From Dasyornis broadbenti (taxonomy: Eukaryota > Chordata > Aves > Passeriformes > Dasyornithidae): a stretch of 64,000 bases of DNA. The stretch covers positions 4,442,160-4,506,159 of the forward strand of contig VZRN01005010.1 of assembly GCA_013397935.1 (NCBI GenBank). The letters run 5' to 3'. Below are positions 1 through 12,100 of this stretch, piece by piece; within the stretch, counting starts at the first letter, position 1; the number at the start of each line of letters is the position of its first letter. Position numbers and translations under genes: made by a program. The notes under the pieces were generated by a model. It did not search any database. It worked only from the letters and a program-made list of their open reading frames with translations, and was not told the origin of the DNA.

Positions 1-120
1 CTCAAATATCCAGAGGCAGACATCAAGGGAGGCAAGGAGTGTGTACACCAAAACCTTTCTTAAATCACTGGAAACACTGGTGATGCAAAGCGAAACACCC
101 ATATGACTTATTTAGATGAA

Positions 121-345
121 AAAAATATATTATTTAAAAAAACAAAAACCAAAACCCAAAAAACCCAAACAAAGACAAAAAAACTGCTCAAAACCACAAA
201 AAACCAACAAAAACAAACAAAAAAATGAAACAAAAAACCCAAAACCAAACAAAAAATCCCAACAAAACAAAACAAACAAACAACAAAAAAACCCAAACAA
301 ACAAAAAAATCCCAAACAACAAATAAAAAAAAACCCCACCAAAAA
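121..345 (+). repeat. A/C-only low-complexity tract
   Basis: For about 220 bases the plus strand is almost entirely A and C, made of irregular AAAC, AAAACC, AAAAACCC and CAAA words with very few G or T. There is no fixed period, so this is degenerate low-complexity DNA and not a clean microsatellite. It creates false open frames on both strands: a Lys/Asn/Gln/Pro-rich one on plus and a Phe/Cys/Val-rich one on minus. These are composition artefacts. Similar but shorter tracts recur at 660-722, 17268-17339 and 50768-50882. Confidence 0.9.
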
Positions 346-1190
346 CTCTAAGATGTCTCAGCAGCAGGCAAACTAATAGAAAGACTTCGTATACTCAGGG
401 GCACAATACAGGAATACAGTATTTCTTGTAGATGAGGTAATTACTAGAAAACGACAAGGCAGGAATGACTGGACTTAGGAAACAGCTGTATCTGATTTAC
501 ATGGGACTTTGTCAGGGCCTTATCTTGAAAGCATATTAAAATTCTATAGTTGGTACAGCAAACTACTAATAAAAAGTTTCTTTGTTATAAAAATTTTAAA
601 AAATAAATAAAATATCTAGGTAGCAAAGAGACAGTAACACAGTGGAAAATATTTTAAAAACCAAACCCAACTGAACAAAAAACTGAACAAACGCAGACTC
701 CAAACAAAAGACAAACACACCAAAAGATCTTAGCAGACATTTTCCACCCAGAAGCTGATGCGATGGAAAAATCCCTCTGCAGTACCAACCTTGTCTCTTA
801 CTTCAACTTGAGCTCCCCAAACCACGCTTCTTTCAGTTCCCCTGTTTGAGCTCTATGAAAAAAAAGCTCCCATACTAAATGATACCAGTGGTTAAACCCT
901 GGTATCCTCTCTTCAACTGTGGGCAGTCCCAGCTGACTTATTAAGAGGTGCAGCAAAGTCTGCTCAGTAGGTGGCCATAGGAAAAGATGCCCCAACATGA
1001 AAAGTTTCCTCCTGACCTCAGACAGTAAAGGCTAGCTTATCTCTAAACACAACTGATACAGTGATAAGAATCCCTTTCAAAACTGTTTTTCTAACTTATT
1101 ATTGCAGCTTTTTATAGTCTTGCAAAGCACATAAATAGCTCATGGGTTTTGGATCTTCATCTTTTAAACATACAAAAGTTGCAAGAAGTG

Positions 1191-1282
1191 GAGTTGGGGG
1201 GGCTTGCATGTGTCTTTTTGGGTTGGGGAGGGTGCTTGGTTTGGTTTTTTTCCGTTTCTTCGGTTGTTTGGGGTTTTTTTTC
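1191..1282 (+). repeat. G/T-rich low-complexity tract
   Basis: The plus strand is dominated by G and T, with a run of seven G near 1196-1202, then GGG, GGGG and GGG close together near 1220-1232, followed by TTTGG and TTTTTT words. It is the strand complement of the A/C tracts found elsewhere in the window. The spaced G runs could fold as a G-quadruplex, with one long loop. Confidence 0.7.
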
Positions 1283-2689
1283 CTATCTGACTATTTGATT
1301 GCTTTTTTTCCCCAAGCCCTGGTGCCCCCTAAATTACTGGAATTTTCACTGAAGTAGGGAGACATCCCAGCTTCATTCAAAAGACAGAGCTGGGATATCC
1401 AGATACCTTTATCACCTACTTCGGCAAAGGTCTCAGCTGTCTTACTCTGAGAAGCTCATACCCAGCTGTCTTCCCTGGTTGTTTCTGACTGAGAAACATC
1501 AGAGTGAAAATTCACTTTTGTTTATAAGCTGTCAGTTTATCACCACTAAAGTGTTCCACTGCTTGTTTTAAGCTAACTCAGGTACTTCAACATTTACATT
1601 ACAGCATAGACAGACCTTTCATATTTTTGGAATTTTTTTCATATGAACCCTTGCTTATTTTTTTTATCTCTGCATATAAATAAAAGCTGCAAAATAAGTA
1701 TAATGGTTCTAGGATGAGTTGTGTATTTCTGATGATAATTTTTTAGTTGGATAAACACTTATCAATTTTTATTTGTTACGTGACCTACGTGACGGGATCT
1801 TAATTTTCAGATTCAAAAATAACATTTTGTTTTCCATAGCATGACTACTAGACTTCTCTGCGCTTCTGAGGCAAAGAAGAATGTTTTTAAAAGCCTTTTG
1901 AAAGTCCTAATGGAGTTTGTTAACACGTAGGTTTTGCTGTAGCCTGTCCCATCCGCCATTATCCATTCATTTATCTCCTATTCTTCAAAATGTAGGATAG
2001 CAGATATCCTAAGGAATTTCAGAATTTCATTATGCTAATGCATTGGATTAATATCATTAAGTTCAAAAGCAGTGTCTTTCCCATACCTTAAATATGACCA
2101 TTAGCAAAGACTCCTTGGCCCCCAAAACCTTACACGGTGTAAGTCAGCATTGTACACAGCCACATGCACAACATCTCCTACCATGGCTATAAAGACAGAA
2201 ACCTTTAATAAATGTTATAAAAACATTGAAATATGAAAGATCTCCTTCACCACAACAATCACCACCTAACAATAAATCCACATACTATCACTGCTAGCCT
2301 GCCTCTACACCAAAGGGGTGTTTTAGTACATACTTGACATTTCTATGGCTCCACAGTATTCTGTGTAACCACCCACAGGAAACATTGCTGCCATGCTGCA
2401 CTTCGTGAAGCTGCAGCAGCTCCACCGACGAGCACCGAAGTCCGTGGGCCCAGGTGCTGGCTCCAGGGCCGTGCTGCTGCCAGGAGCAGGTGAACTCCCT
2501 TCCCAAAAGCCTCTTCACAACCCAGCGGCACCCACGGGTTTACTTTTCCAACTGCTGACATTTGTTTAGCTTTTCCTTGTGGTACTCGTCACAGTTACTA
2601 CAAATCTCTGGACGATTTACAGTGTGCAATGAATTACCTCCACAAATCGACGCTCCACCGTGTCACTTTTGCTACCAGTCAATTACAAC

Positions 2690-3246
2690 AGTGCGCTGCA
2701 AGGTTCAGAGCTGCCGAGGCCGCTGTGCCGCTCCACCTGGGACAGCAGCAGGGCTCTGCGGTGCGCCTGCAGGGCGGCCCCTGCACGGCTCTTGGGGAGC
2801 CTGAGAGCTGCGGGACTCCAGGTGCTGCCAGGGGCCGCAGGGCTGGCCAGGAGGAGAGGCCAGGCCGGGCTGCTCCGTGCCGGCCTCAGCCGGGCACAGC
2901 CAAGCCCTTCAGCTCCGGGCAGGGAGGCGTGAGGGGGAAGGGGGGGAAAAGGCCCTGCCAGCCCCGAAAGGAGAGACAGGAGCGGCTCCGGCCGCCAGAT
3001 TGTCCTGGAGACCCCCGGCCGGAAAAGGGGAACAGCAAGAGAGAGCAAGAGCGGCCAAGAGGGGCTGGTATGGACTGATCGCAGCACCCCGTCCCCCTGC
3101 ACCCCTCGGTAAAGGATCTCCCTGTCTTTATCTTGACCCTCAACCTCTATTTTATTTTCCCCCTCTCATTTTACTCTGCCTCATATCCTGTGGAAGAGGA
3201 GGAGTGAGAGCTCGGCTGGGTGAGCCTCTAGCAGGCAGCCCATCAC
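2690..3246 (+). mobile_element. LTR-like fragment, GC- and CpG-rich (avian ERVL-type)
   Basis: The right-hand part (about 3080-3246) has the layout I know from the 3' half of a common avian ERVL-type LTR: a CCCCGTCCCCCTGCACCCCT segment, then a CTCCCTGTCTTTATCTTGACC segment, a T-rich TTTTATTTTCCCCCTC stretch, a GTGGAAGAGGAGGAGTGAGAG segment and a terminal CAGCCCATCACA. The same order of segments occurs in the plus-strand LTR near 42.2-43.2 kb, which supports the call. The left part (2690-3080) is strongly GC-rich with many CpG and probably belongs to the same element, but I cannot fix its 5' edge. A 149-codon open frame (2629-3078) and a 139-codon frame on the other strand are products of the high GC content, not genes. 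No target-site duplication or internal retroviral gene was seen, so it is a solo or truncated LTR. The family name is not assigned. Confidence 0.6.
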
Positions 3247-4844
3247 ATTGAGAAATGCTGTGTACTTGCACCGCCTGGAATGATCTTAAATCCATTTTTA
3301 CACTTCATCACTATAAGATATATTTGATAGCTGTCCTTTTAAAGGTGTGCCGAACACTAGAAAATTAAAGCCAAAATGTTCAGAAAACATGCAGCTTAGG
3401 TAGTGTGATGGAGATAGTGGCTCTAGACAAGCCAGCAGTCTGGTGACCCAAAGCTTAACAGTTAGCAGCAACTCACTGATAAATAGGTAAGAGATTGATT
3501 TCTTATAGGAAACCTGTCAGTTTACCTCCCACAGTGGCACAGACATGTAAAGATTAAATCCAAGTAAGCACAAGACAGGGATGTTTCTCACTAAACCATA
3601 CAATACTGCTTTTCACATGCTTTGCAGTTAAAATGTAGTAAGCGAATGAAGAGAATTTCCTTTGGTAGGCAACAAATTTAAGCTCTGCAGAGGCAGAATA
3701 TAAAGTGTCTCTCTAGCTAACAAGTTCATTTTAACTTGTGTGTGTGCTGTTTTTCATTTAATTAATTGAAGAACTTCCATCACCTTGAAAGGGACCAGGA
3801 TTAGACCCTTGAGAAAGTGATTGTTTTTGAAGCATTGCAAGCAGTGAGAATTATTGCAGTATTCAGTAATTATTTTGATTTCTTTTTCAGTGTCTCCACC
3901 ACTACCATTCTGCTAATTATTTCTCAATCTTTTCATGAGTAAAAACAACAAAAATTAAGGATGTATTTTTTTAAAAAATTGATTTGGTAGTTAAATAGAG
4001 AACAATAGTTCATACAGATTGAACTTTTAAAGGCTGATTTAGGCAGGCATTTTCCCAGGGATTGTAAGTTAGCCTTATTTAAAATCACCACAAAGATGAT
4101 GCACAGAATTTTAGTTTATTTTAAAGATGTTTCTAAAAAGAAAAAAAACAACAGTTAATTAAATTATGTTTATGCCTTTATGACATCTATATATAGCTGC
4201 CAGTTAACAGAATTTGCATCTTCCTGAATAAATGCCAAGAAAGTAAGTGATTCTGGAAACCCACTTATACACAGATTTGCTAAAGTGCCATGTAAAAAGC
4301 TTTTATTAAAAAAAGATTGAAATTGCTCATATCTTAAAATAACTTTAGCACATGATGTAAAATATACTATAGTCAGTCTGATTTTTTTTGAATTTCAGAA
4401 GGTAATTAGGCCCCCATTCTTGGAACAAGAGCCCTGCTATTATGATTACCAATGAACTATAAAATTTTCTCTTCACAGATTTCTACTTTGTCAGAGATCA
4501 TCCAGAAAATATTAGTGTTAGAGAATGACTGCACATCAGAGAACATTTTTTTAGAGCCTGACGTCCATCTGTATTAAAAAGAAATCTTTTTATATTTACA
4601 TGTGCAGGATGATGTTTAAGTCAAGAGCATTAAGGTGTGCTTTGATCTGGACATAGATGAGAGCTGGACAAAACTTACAAACCACAACATTTCCATAAAA
4701 TGTTTCATAAAAGTTTCAGCTTGAAACTTTCACAAATTCAAGCCAAACTAGGAAAGAAGATTTGTTCCGAAATAAGTTTGATTTGATTGTTTAAAAATGG
4801 AGGAAAGTGGTTTAACCCAGTCACCTACAGTGAAATGCAAGCAG

Positions 4845-4861
4845 TTTTTTTTTTTTTTTTT
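4845..4861 (+). repeat. Poly-T run (T17)
   Basis: Uninterrupted run of 17 T between GCAG and GCCAAAGG. No transposon body lies next to it in the orientation expected for a retrotransposed tail. Confidence 0.95.
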
Positions 4862-7800
4862 GCCAAAGGACACATGAACCCACCATCTCCTAGTGGTTAC
4901 ATGGGTGCTTCAATCTCCTTTATTCATCCCTTTGCATATTGTAGAAATATGCAAGTATGCATAAAAACCAAACTAGACACAGTAACTCATGTGATGCTAC
5001 TTCTGGGTACAGTGTCCCAACCACCAACATAAAACCTTTTATTTTTTACTTCTCAGGTTTTTTTATTAATTTACATATGTGGAAAGAAAACACTTTATTC
5101 TACAAGCAGCACATTTTTATTAACACTTGCTGAACATCTTAATTTACTGCTCAGTGAGACAAATATACCCTCACCCCACAAATTAAAGACTTTGAAACAG
5201 TTTATCAACTATTTTGATAGTGTAGTTGATCAAGTAAGTTATGGCAATGAAATTATTTACAGAGTACTGTTGATCAATATCCCCATGCCTGAATATGCAA
5301 TAATGGAAAAAGCAGTTCAAAACCAGACAGTAAAAAGCTTAGTATAGACACCTAGTTATTTTTATCCAGTCAAAGCTAAACTGAAAAGATGAAAGATTGC
5401 TTTAATAGTCTTGTCTCTGTACTTTGCACTACCTCAGCCCTCGAAAGTCATCCCATCTGGACACCTCACATAAAGCTCTACGGGTAGGATGAGGCAAGGT
5501 TTGCAGTGGAATTTCTCAGCAGACATCTTGTGCAAGTAACATGGAGGAGACAAATAAAGAGGGGCCAGCCTGAAATCTTTAAATCCAGTTCCATTTACCT
5601 AAAGTCACACACACAAAATTGCTTTTATCTGCTAGGTCAGAGTTGAGCCATTGAAAACTGAAAGCTAAAACCATTGTAAGCAAGGGCAATTGTACTTACT
5701 AAAATCACTCCAGAGAGCAATGGTCTTTGTGTGCTATGCTGGAAGACATGAAATAGACTTTGATTTTTTTTTTAATGTTTGTGTTGGAGCCTGTAACATT
5801 AGGGTCAAGGCAGATGTGCAACCAAACCCTTGGCTGAGATTTTATTCACTGTACACACACTGAATAGAAACAAATGTGCAGCTGCCAATTCTGTGATTTC
5901 TTAGTGAATTTGTTTTACCTCCGTTCAGCACAGCATGTACATTTATTTGGTACGGTTTGTTCATTATTTATGTTTCTCATGTCCATCTAGGCACACTCAG
6001 ATATTGTTTCCATAGCTACCATCTGTACGTTACTAAAACTCTCCCCTGACCCAGGCACAAATGCTTCTTTTCAACATTGGGCTTTCAAGTGGCAGGTTTT
6101 CGTTGGTTCTTCCAAATTCAGAAAACCTTTCAGCATGTATTCATGGAGCTTTGCAGGCCACACATTATAGCTTACATAAAATGTTGCCACTTCAGTTGAT
6201 ATAAAAAACAGCAATAAAAAACCAAAAGAAAGGAAGTTTTATCCCAGTCTAAGCAAGCTTTGCATATGGCAAAGACTTCCAGAAAGTGAACATATTAGAA
6301 CCCGGAAAAATGACCAAGTCCAGAGAAACCCAAATGTTTGACTCGGGAATAATGAACTGTCAGGCAATGCATGGGGCAGTAGACTTTACTAGTTAAAAGC
6401 AAAAGGCAAATGCTATGTTAAATTATGTGGTGTACTAGAAAATTCATCCTTGGATACAAACAAGTTCAAAAAAGTCACATATCCAAAGATTTCAAGGTGA
6501 GAAGCACAGGGAAGCAGATCTTTATTTAGCAACCGGGTAGGATTTGTGACACCTAAACTGTTTCAATGTACCTTGGGCTGCAATCCAAAGCTACTAAACT
6601 ATGACCACAAACCACAGCACATCTAGGAGATTGTGTCATAGCAAGAGTCTCTTTTTGAATAAAGTACATGAGGTATTGAAAGAGACATAAATGTCCTTTG
6701 TATTTTCCAAGTATGTTTTTCAATGGCTTACCAGTTATATCTAGACGTATTTCACAGGAATGTAGCAATACAGAGTATGTCATACAATCAAGATTTATTT
6801 TATATAATGCCAGAAATAAACTCCAAACAATAATGCATTCTTTCAGCAAATCTTTTCATTCTCATTGCTCTTACAAAAATCTCTGAATATTGTGTCTTAA
6901 AGGAAAATGTTTTAAGCTCCCAATTTACAAAATTTTACAATTTTTAGTATAAAAAAGAATTAAATTGAATACAGGAAAAGAAATTGCCTCCAAAGAAGAC
7001 GTCTGCTAATGCAAGCTGATTGTTTAATCCCATTCAGAGAGCAATTCAAACTCTTAATGAGTTGGGTTTGGCCTGAGTTTTGCTTCTAACATTAAAAGAC
7101 AATTCCAGAACACTATTAGCAGAATATTCTTACCATCAGAGGAACATTTTCCAGCCTGAATTCATTCAGATAATATCCTTTTTTTTTTTCTCTGGGCCAA
7201 CGAAGTCCTTGAGTTTAAGCACCCCTTCTCTGACCCTAGAATTCATCTCTGCCATGCTTTTATAGAAGCCCATTACACATTTTCCTCCAGCCTTAATTTT
7301 ATGAGGTTAAACAACAAACTCTCTAGTTTCTTTCCTAAGGTTGCTTTTTGATCCCTACATCCATCCGAATCATAACAATGATTTTAATTGCAAAAATCCA
7401 ATAATATTGTAATTAAGACCAAGCTACTAATGAATAGCAGCTTAAGCGTAGGCTTCTGAAACTCCATTTGGACAGCCAAAAGGTCCAAAACTGAGTAATA
7501 CATATATAGATCTCACATTGGATAGAACTTGCTGGGCTGGGTAGGTTATAATGAATTTTAAAAGGAAGCAGTAATGTTGCATCCCCATTTTACACAACCT
7601 TTACATAAAAACCAAAACGAAGCATGATATCTTGGGTTTTATTATTAAATTTCCTTTAATATTGAAAACATCTTTATTTTTCATAGATGTTACCATAATT
7701 TAAAGACTTTCTACAAACTTGAAAAAGGACAGGAAATGAGGGGTGAGATTTCTAAAGTTTATGACCTCTCTACTGTAATGTTTTCAGCATCTGACTTAGT

Positions 7801-9123
7801 TCATTGTACCAAGGAGAGGGTGAAAAAAAAAAAAGAAAGGCAATGAGGGGTAATCTTGCACTGAAGTCTCTTGCTTTGGCTTTGCACTGAAGGTCTTCTA
7901 AACACCATACCTGAACTCCGTCTGTTTTCATGTGACATTCTTGCACACATCAAGCATCACAGGGACCTCTTGCTAGACTCGGGCCTAATGAGCAGTAGGA
8001 ATGCAGCCCAGCAAGGTCCTGAGGTAGAGAGTAGTGCAGCTCAGGAGAAAACATGGGGGAAAAGCCTATTATGAGGGATCCTCTCTTGGAATCACTTATA
8101 TTTGGATTTTCTCAAAATAACAGCTTGATACGGTAGTATGGCAATATTTCCAAGCTTAAACCTCATTTGCTTATGCAGAGAGAGGATGGATGACAGCTCT
8201 GTGCTGCTTGGCAGAGTGTAAACCTGATATGATGTAAAAGGATAATGTGATATTGTACAGGAGACCAAGACTGCAGTACTCTGGTGAATACAATGGAAAC
8301 AATATGATTGAGAACATTTCAGTAAAGATATTTACTTGCTCACTAGCTTTCCCCTTTGGTTTACCCTGTGAGCAACCCTCCAGAAGTCTTTTCTGAGTCA
8401 CTATGTTCTTCAAACTGCAGCTCATGGATGAGTTGAGCTGAAGGAGAAACCTAACACAGAGCCATGTCTGTTGTTCTGATCTAGAGTGTTGACAGACTTT
8501 CTGAGGCTTCTTTGATACCTTCATTGATTATTCTTTGAGATCTTGCATTTATAAGAAGCAGCATGGAAAAAAAGCCAAAGAGGGAAGAAAGGTGATGGGG
8601 GGAAAGAAAAAAACAAGGAAACTTTTAACAACAGTAAGATTAGCAAAAAAGAGATGTTGTCAGCTAGGAGTTGAAACTAAAACCAAACAGAAGTAGAGCA
8701 GGTTTTGAGGGCTTTATTATATGTCTCACTAAAAAAGAAAAAAAACCAAAAACCAAAAGAAGTTTTGTCATTAGACAAGGTTTCATGTGGTTGTAGCAAA
8801 TTTATTTTTATGGCTTTTTTAATTTCAGAAAAGTTTAAACTTTCTTTTAAAATGAACACATTTGTTTGCATTTTGAAGTGACAACTTTGTTTATAAAATT
8901 GCCTATGTTCAAATAAAAAAAATATTTTAAAGGCTTGAGCAAATAAAAAGTTTTGCTCCGTCCTTGCTTCCCCTTTTGTCCTCCCACAATTTAGAAAAAA
9001 AAAAATCTACCCAAATTAATTTGAACCAAAACATTTCCCCAGTCTGACTAAAAAACTGAAAGCAAACCGGAACTGCATCAAATAAATCAAATACAAGGTA
9101 AAAATTATAAAAAAGAGTCTTTC

Positions 9124-9174
9124 TTTTTTTTTTTTTTTTCCTTCCTTTCTGTCTGTCTGTCTGTCTGTCTGTCT
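9124..9174 (+). repeat. Poly-T, CCTTCCTTT and (CTGT)n compound microsatellite
   Basis: A run of 16 T (9124-9139) passes through a CCTTCCTTT linker into about six and a half copies of CTGT (9149-9174). The whole stretch is pyrimidine on the plus strand apart from the G of each tetranucleotide. The repeat is perfect, so it is probably polymorphic in the population. Confidence 0.95.
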
Positions 9175-12100
9175 TTACTATTCTCTTTTAGGGCAAGAAA
9201 AACAAGAGAGCAGGACAAACTGTCTGCATAGTCATCTGTATCTTTCTTGTGTCTCTAACCTTTTTTCCATGGTAGTTGCACTTCAAGAAGGGCACCATCT
9301 CATGCTGTTTTCCAGCTGCCTGAAAGCTAAAGTGTTGCTTGTGTTTTGTCACCATGAATTATCCCATCAAGCAACACATAATTGATCAAGTACTGAAAAA
9401 ATCTTAACTGCACCTTTGCCCTTGTCCCACGTGTTTTGTTTGTGTCATTCAGTGATCATTAACTTCTCAAAGTGTGGGCAAAATTTTGCTTTGCAACCCA
9501 GAGAATAAAAAAGAACGGGAAACAAGTTAAACAGTCAACATATTTTATAACGTTATAATTTCTTACTACCTTTCTACTGAACGACTAATTTTGTTCATGT
9601 GCACACCTACGTGCCTGAGTTGTGAAATTCAGCAGAAGCCTTATATTGACTGTACTTCTCCATCATCTTTATAAGGTACACCTGCCAACTGCCAGTTAAT
9701 AATTTCTTAACATCATGTCCACCTACTTAATTTATAAAATACAGAGTTATTTAGTACTTGCATAAAGCAAGTGTAGGAGACTTTAGCTTAAGAGTGTGAC
9801 ACACATGAAAACATCCTTGATTCTCTCTACTTTTTTTCTAAGCTTGAAGCTGAATTCAGATCTGAATTTAGCTGTTACTTGCTGGTAGAACTAAAGTTCC
9901 ACCTCACACCCCTCCACACTTTATGGTAGAAATTCTTTAGAATACTTGATATCAAACGTTTGCCTTATTAAAACTAAAGCTATGCGCAATAAAGAGATAG
10001 CAAAAGTATCTATGCCTATGTCAACTTCTGGGGATTTATTTAGGTGTACATATGTATGTACAGGGTATAACCCTATATGAGATATTATGATAAATAAGAC
10101 ACCTTGCCTTAGTCCAAAGGATATACTGTACCTCTTTCTGTACTCCACAAATGTCTCTGTTTATGCCTTGGCAATAATAAGTGGCAAGTCAAGTATGGAG
10201 GCAGGAGATCCCTTGGGTTGCTGAGTTGAAAAGAGAGTGCAACATCTGTTCAGAAGATCCTTATGTTCTCTTGACGTCTTTTTAATGACTGATTTTTAAC
10301 ACCATTGTGAGGAACACAGGACAAATTTGATGGCTTTTGGCTGTGTTTGATGGTTATTGTAGGTGTACCTGCTGCCTGCTGTTTTTGAAAAGCACACTAT
10401 TCTGGAAATGCTACAGAGGGAGGAGGTCCCACCCCCACTCCCTCCAAACAAGGAAACATATATAAAACCCTGATTTGGGCTAGATAATATGTATTAATCT
10501 CCTAGTTTATCAGCAGTCATCTCACTACACAACACAACAATAATTCATCTCAGTGAATTACCTCTCAAAATGCAGCCAAAACTGCACATGTTCTTACTAA
10601 GTGTTCCTGAACAAGGACAAAAGAATATTTAAAATGTAAAATTATTGCGGCTTGTTATACATTAAAAAAACCCCTATATCTGAGATTCCCCTTTCCCCTC
10701 CTTTCCGAATGATTTTTTAAATGGCTTTCCTTGTTACAGCTGAGCTGGAAAGTTAAAATTTTACTGTTTTCTGAGCATTTACTCAGTCTCACATCAAACT
10801 GAAAAATTAAGGCTTTGAATGCAGCAGGATTGCGAGAAACACTGATGAAACATTTAACAGAAGTATAGTTCTTTCCTGGAATCCAAAACTTTTCTGTAAG
10901 ACCATAAAGACAATGAAATCCTTACTCCATTTAAACAGAGAGAGAGAATTGCTGCTGAATTCTCACTGAGTTCAAAGGGACCTGAATATCACCATAAAAT
11001 CTTTAGTATATGTACAAATATCTACTGCTTTGCTCTGTATTCTCGTGACCAGCTCTCTTAACACCACAGCAAGAAACGCATCAGAAAAAACAAAATTGCA
11101 TAAGGCAACACTCTGTTACATTATTTAACCCTTTAAATTGCAAACAAGTCTACTAAAGAAAAGACCCACTGGAGTAGAAAGGAGATGTGAAAGATCCAAA
11201 TAATTAGTGTTTATTTTTAACACTGCATTAATACTTAGATGTGTCAATCTTCATTAGAATCTCTGTGCAAGTTCTGCGTATTCACAGTACAAGAAAATAC
11301 TGACCCATAAGAGGCTAGTAAAAGCAAAACACTGAACGAAAAGGACAAAAGAAAGTACATGAAAGGTGGGACTAAGCAAGGTTATCTCCACTGTCAAAAT
11401 GGAAATCTCAGATTCCAAGTGATGCACTGATTTGCACTGAGTTAACTAATTTTAGAATGGCAGAAGAAAAAACAAAACCAAATTTTAATGGGTAATGCAT
11501 TCAAACCTAATAGTCAATCCTAATAGTACTTTCTCAATATTTTCCTCATTAAAAGCAGCTCACACAAATAAATATATATTTAAAATCATGTTACCACAAA
11601 ATGTGCACATGAGAGTATAACAACATTCATTACAATACTTCCAGAGTTTTTTTTAAATTATTTTTTACAGTCTGTACTACCTGTACTCCTTAGTAGGAAA
11701 CAACAACAAAATTTTGCTTTGCATCTAGCATTCTTAAAGCTAGTAAATTACCATTAAGGGTTAGTAATTCTTCTTATTTGTGATTATGTGCAAGAATGAG
11801 AAACTGGGTGTTTAGGTATTGCCTGTGCTTAATAGAGAATTCCTAATAAACATTCAGCACAGCAATTAATTGAAAACTAGTTTCTTCAAAGTCTGTCTAA
11901 ATTCTTTGCACTTGAAGGGAATGGAGTATATTGGCATCACCCATGACAAGAGCTAGACAGGTTAAACTGAGCGGTACACAGGGAGCTCTGCACAGTTGGG
12001 CAATTCCATAGCTATACAGTAACATATCTGACAGTGTCTTATGGAAAACTGGTTCTCTTCCCTCGAGCTTGTCTGCTGTGCTCAGCTGACAGGCAGCAAA

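Larger units (their letters stand above)
1..2689. other. Non-genic AT-rich stretch
   Basis: No recognisable exon, RNA gene or dated transposon was found here. The stretch holds an A/C-only block and a G/T-rich block, listed separately, and a second smaller A/C-rich patch around 660-722. From about 2340 the GC content rises toward the LTR-like fragment that follows. The short open frames on both strands between 2294 and 2561 overlap each other in different frames and resemble no family I know, so I treat them as chance. Confidence 0.6.

Noticed and set aside
116..376. 86-codon Lys/Asn/Gln-rich open frame, with 62- and 70-codon frames on the other strand
   Set aside because: These come entirely from the A/C-only tract, in which stop codons are scarce in some frames.
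2629..3078. 149-codon open frame and a 139-codon antisense frame
   Set aside because: They overlie the GC-rich LTR-like fragment, where stops are rare in every frame. No domain is recognisable.
5593..5650. Possible MIR fragment (AAAGTCACACACACA and a GAGTTGAGCC word)
   Set aside because: The match is limited to a short CA-rich word and is not in MIR order.
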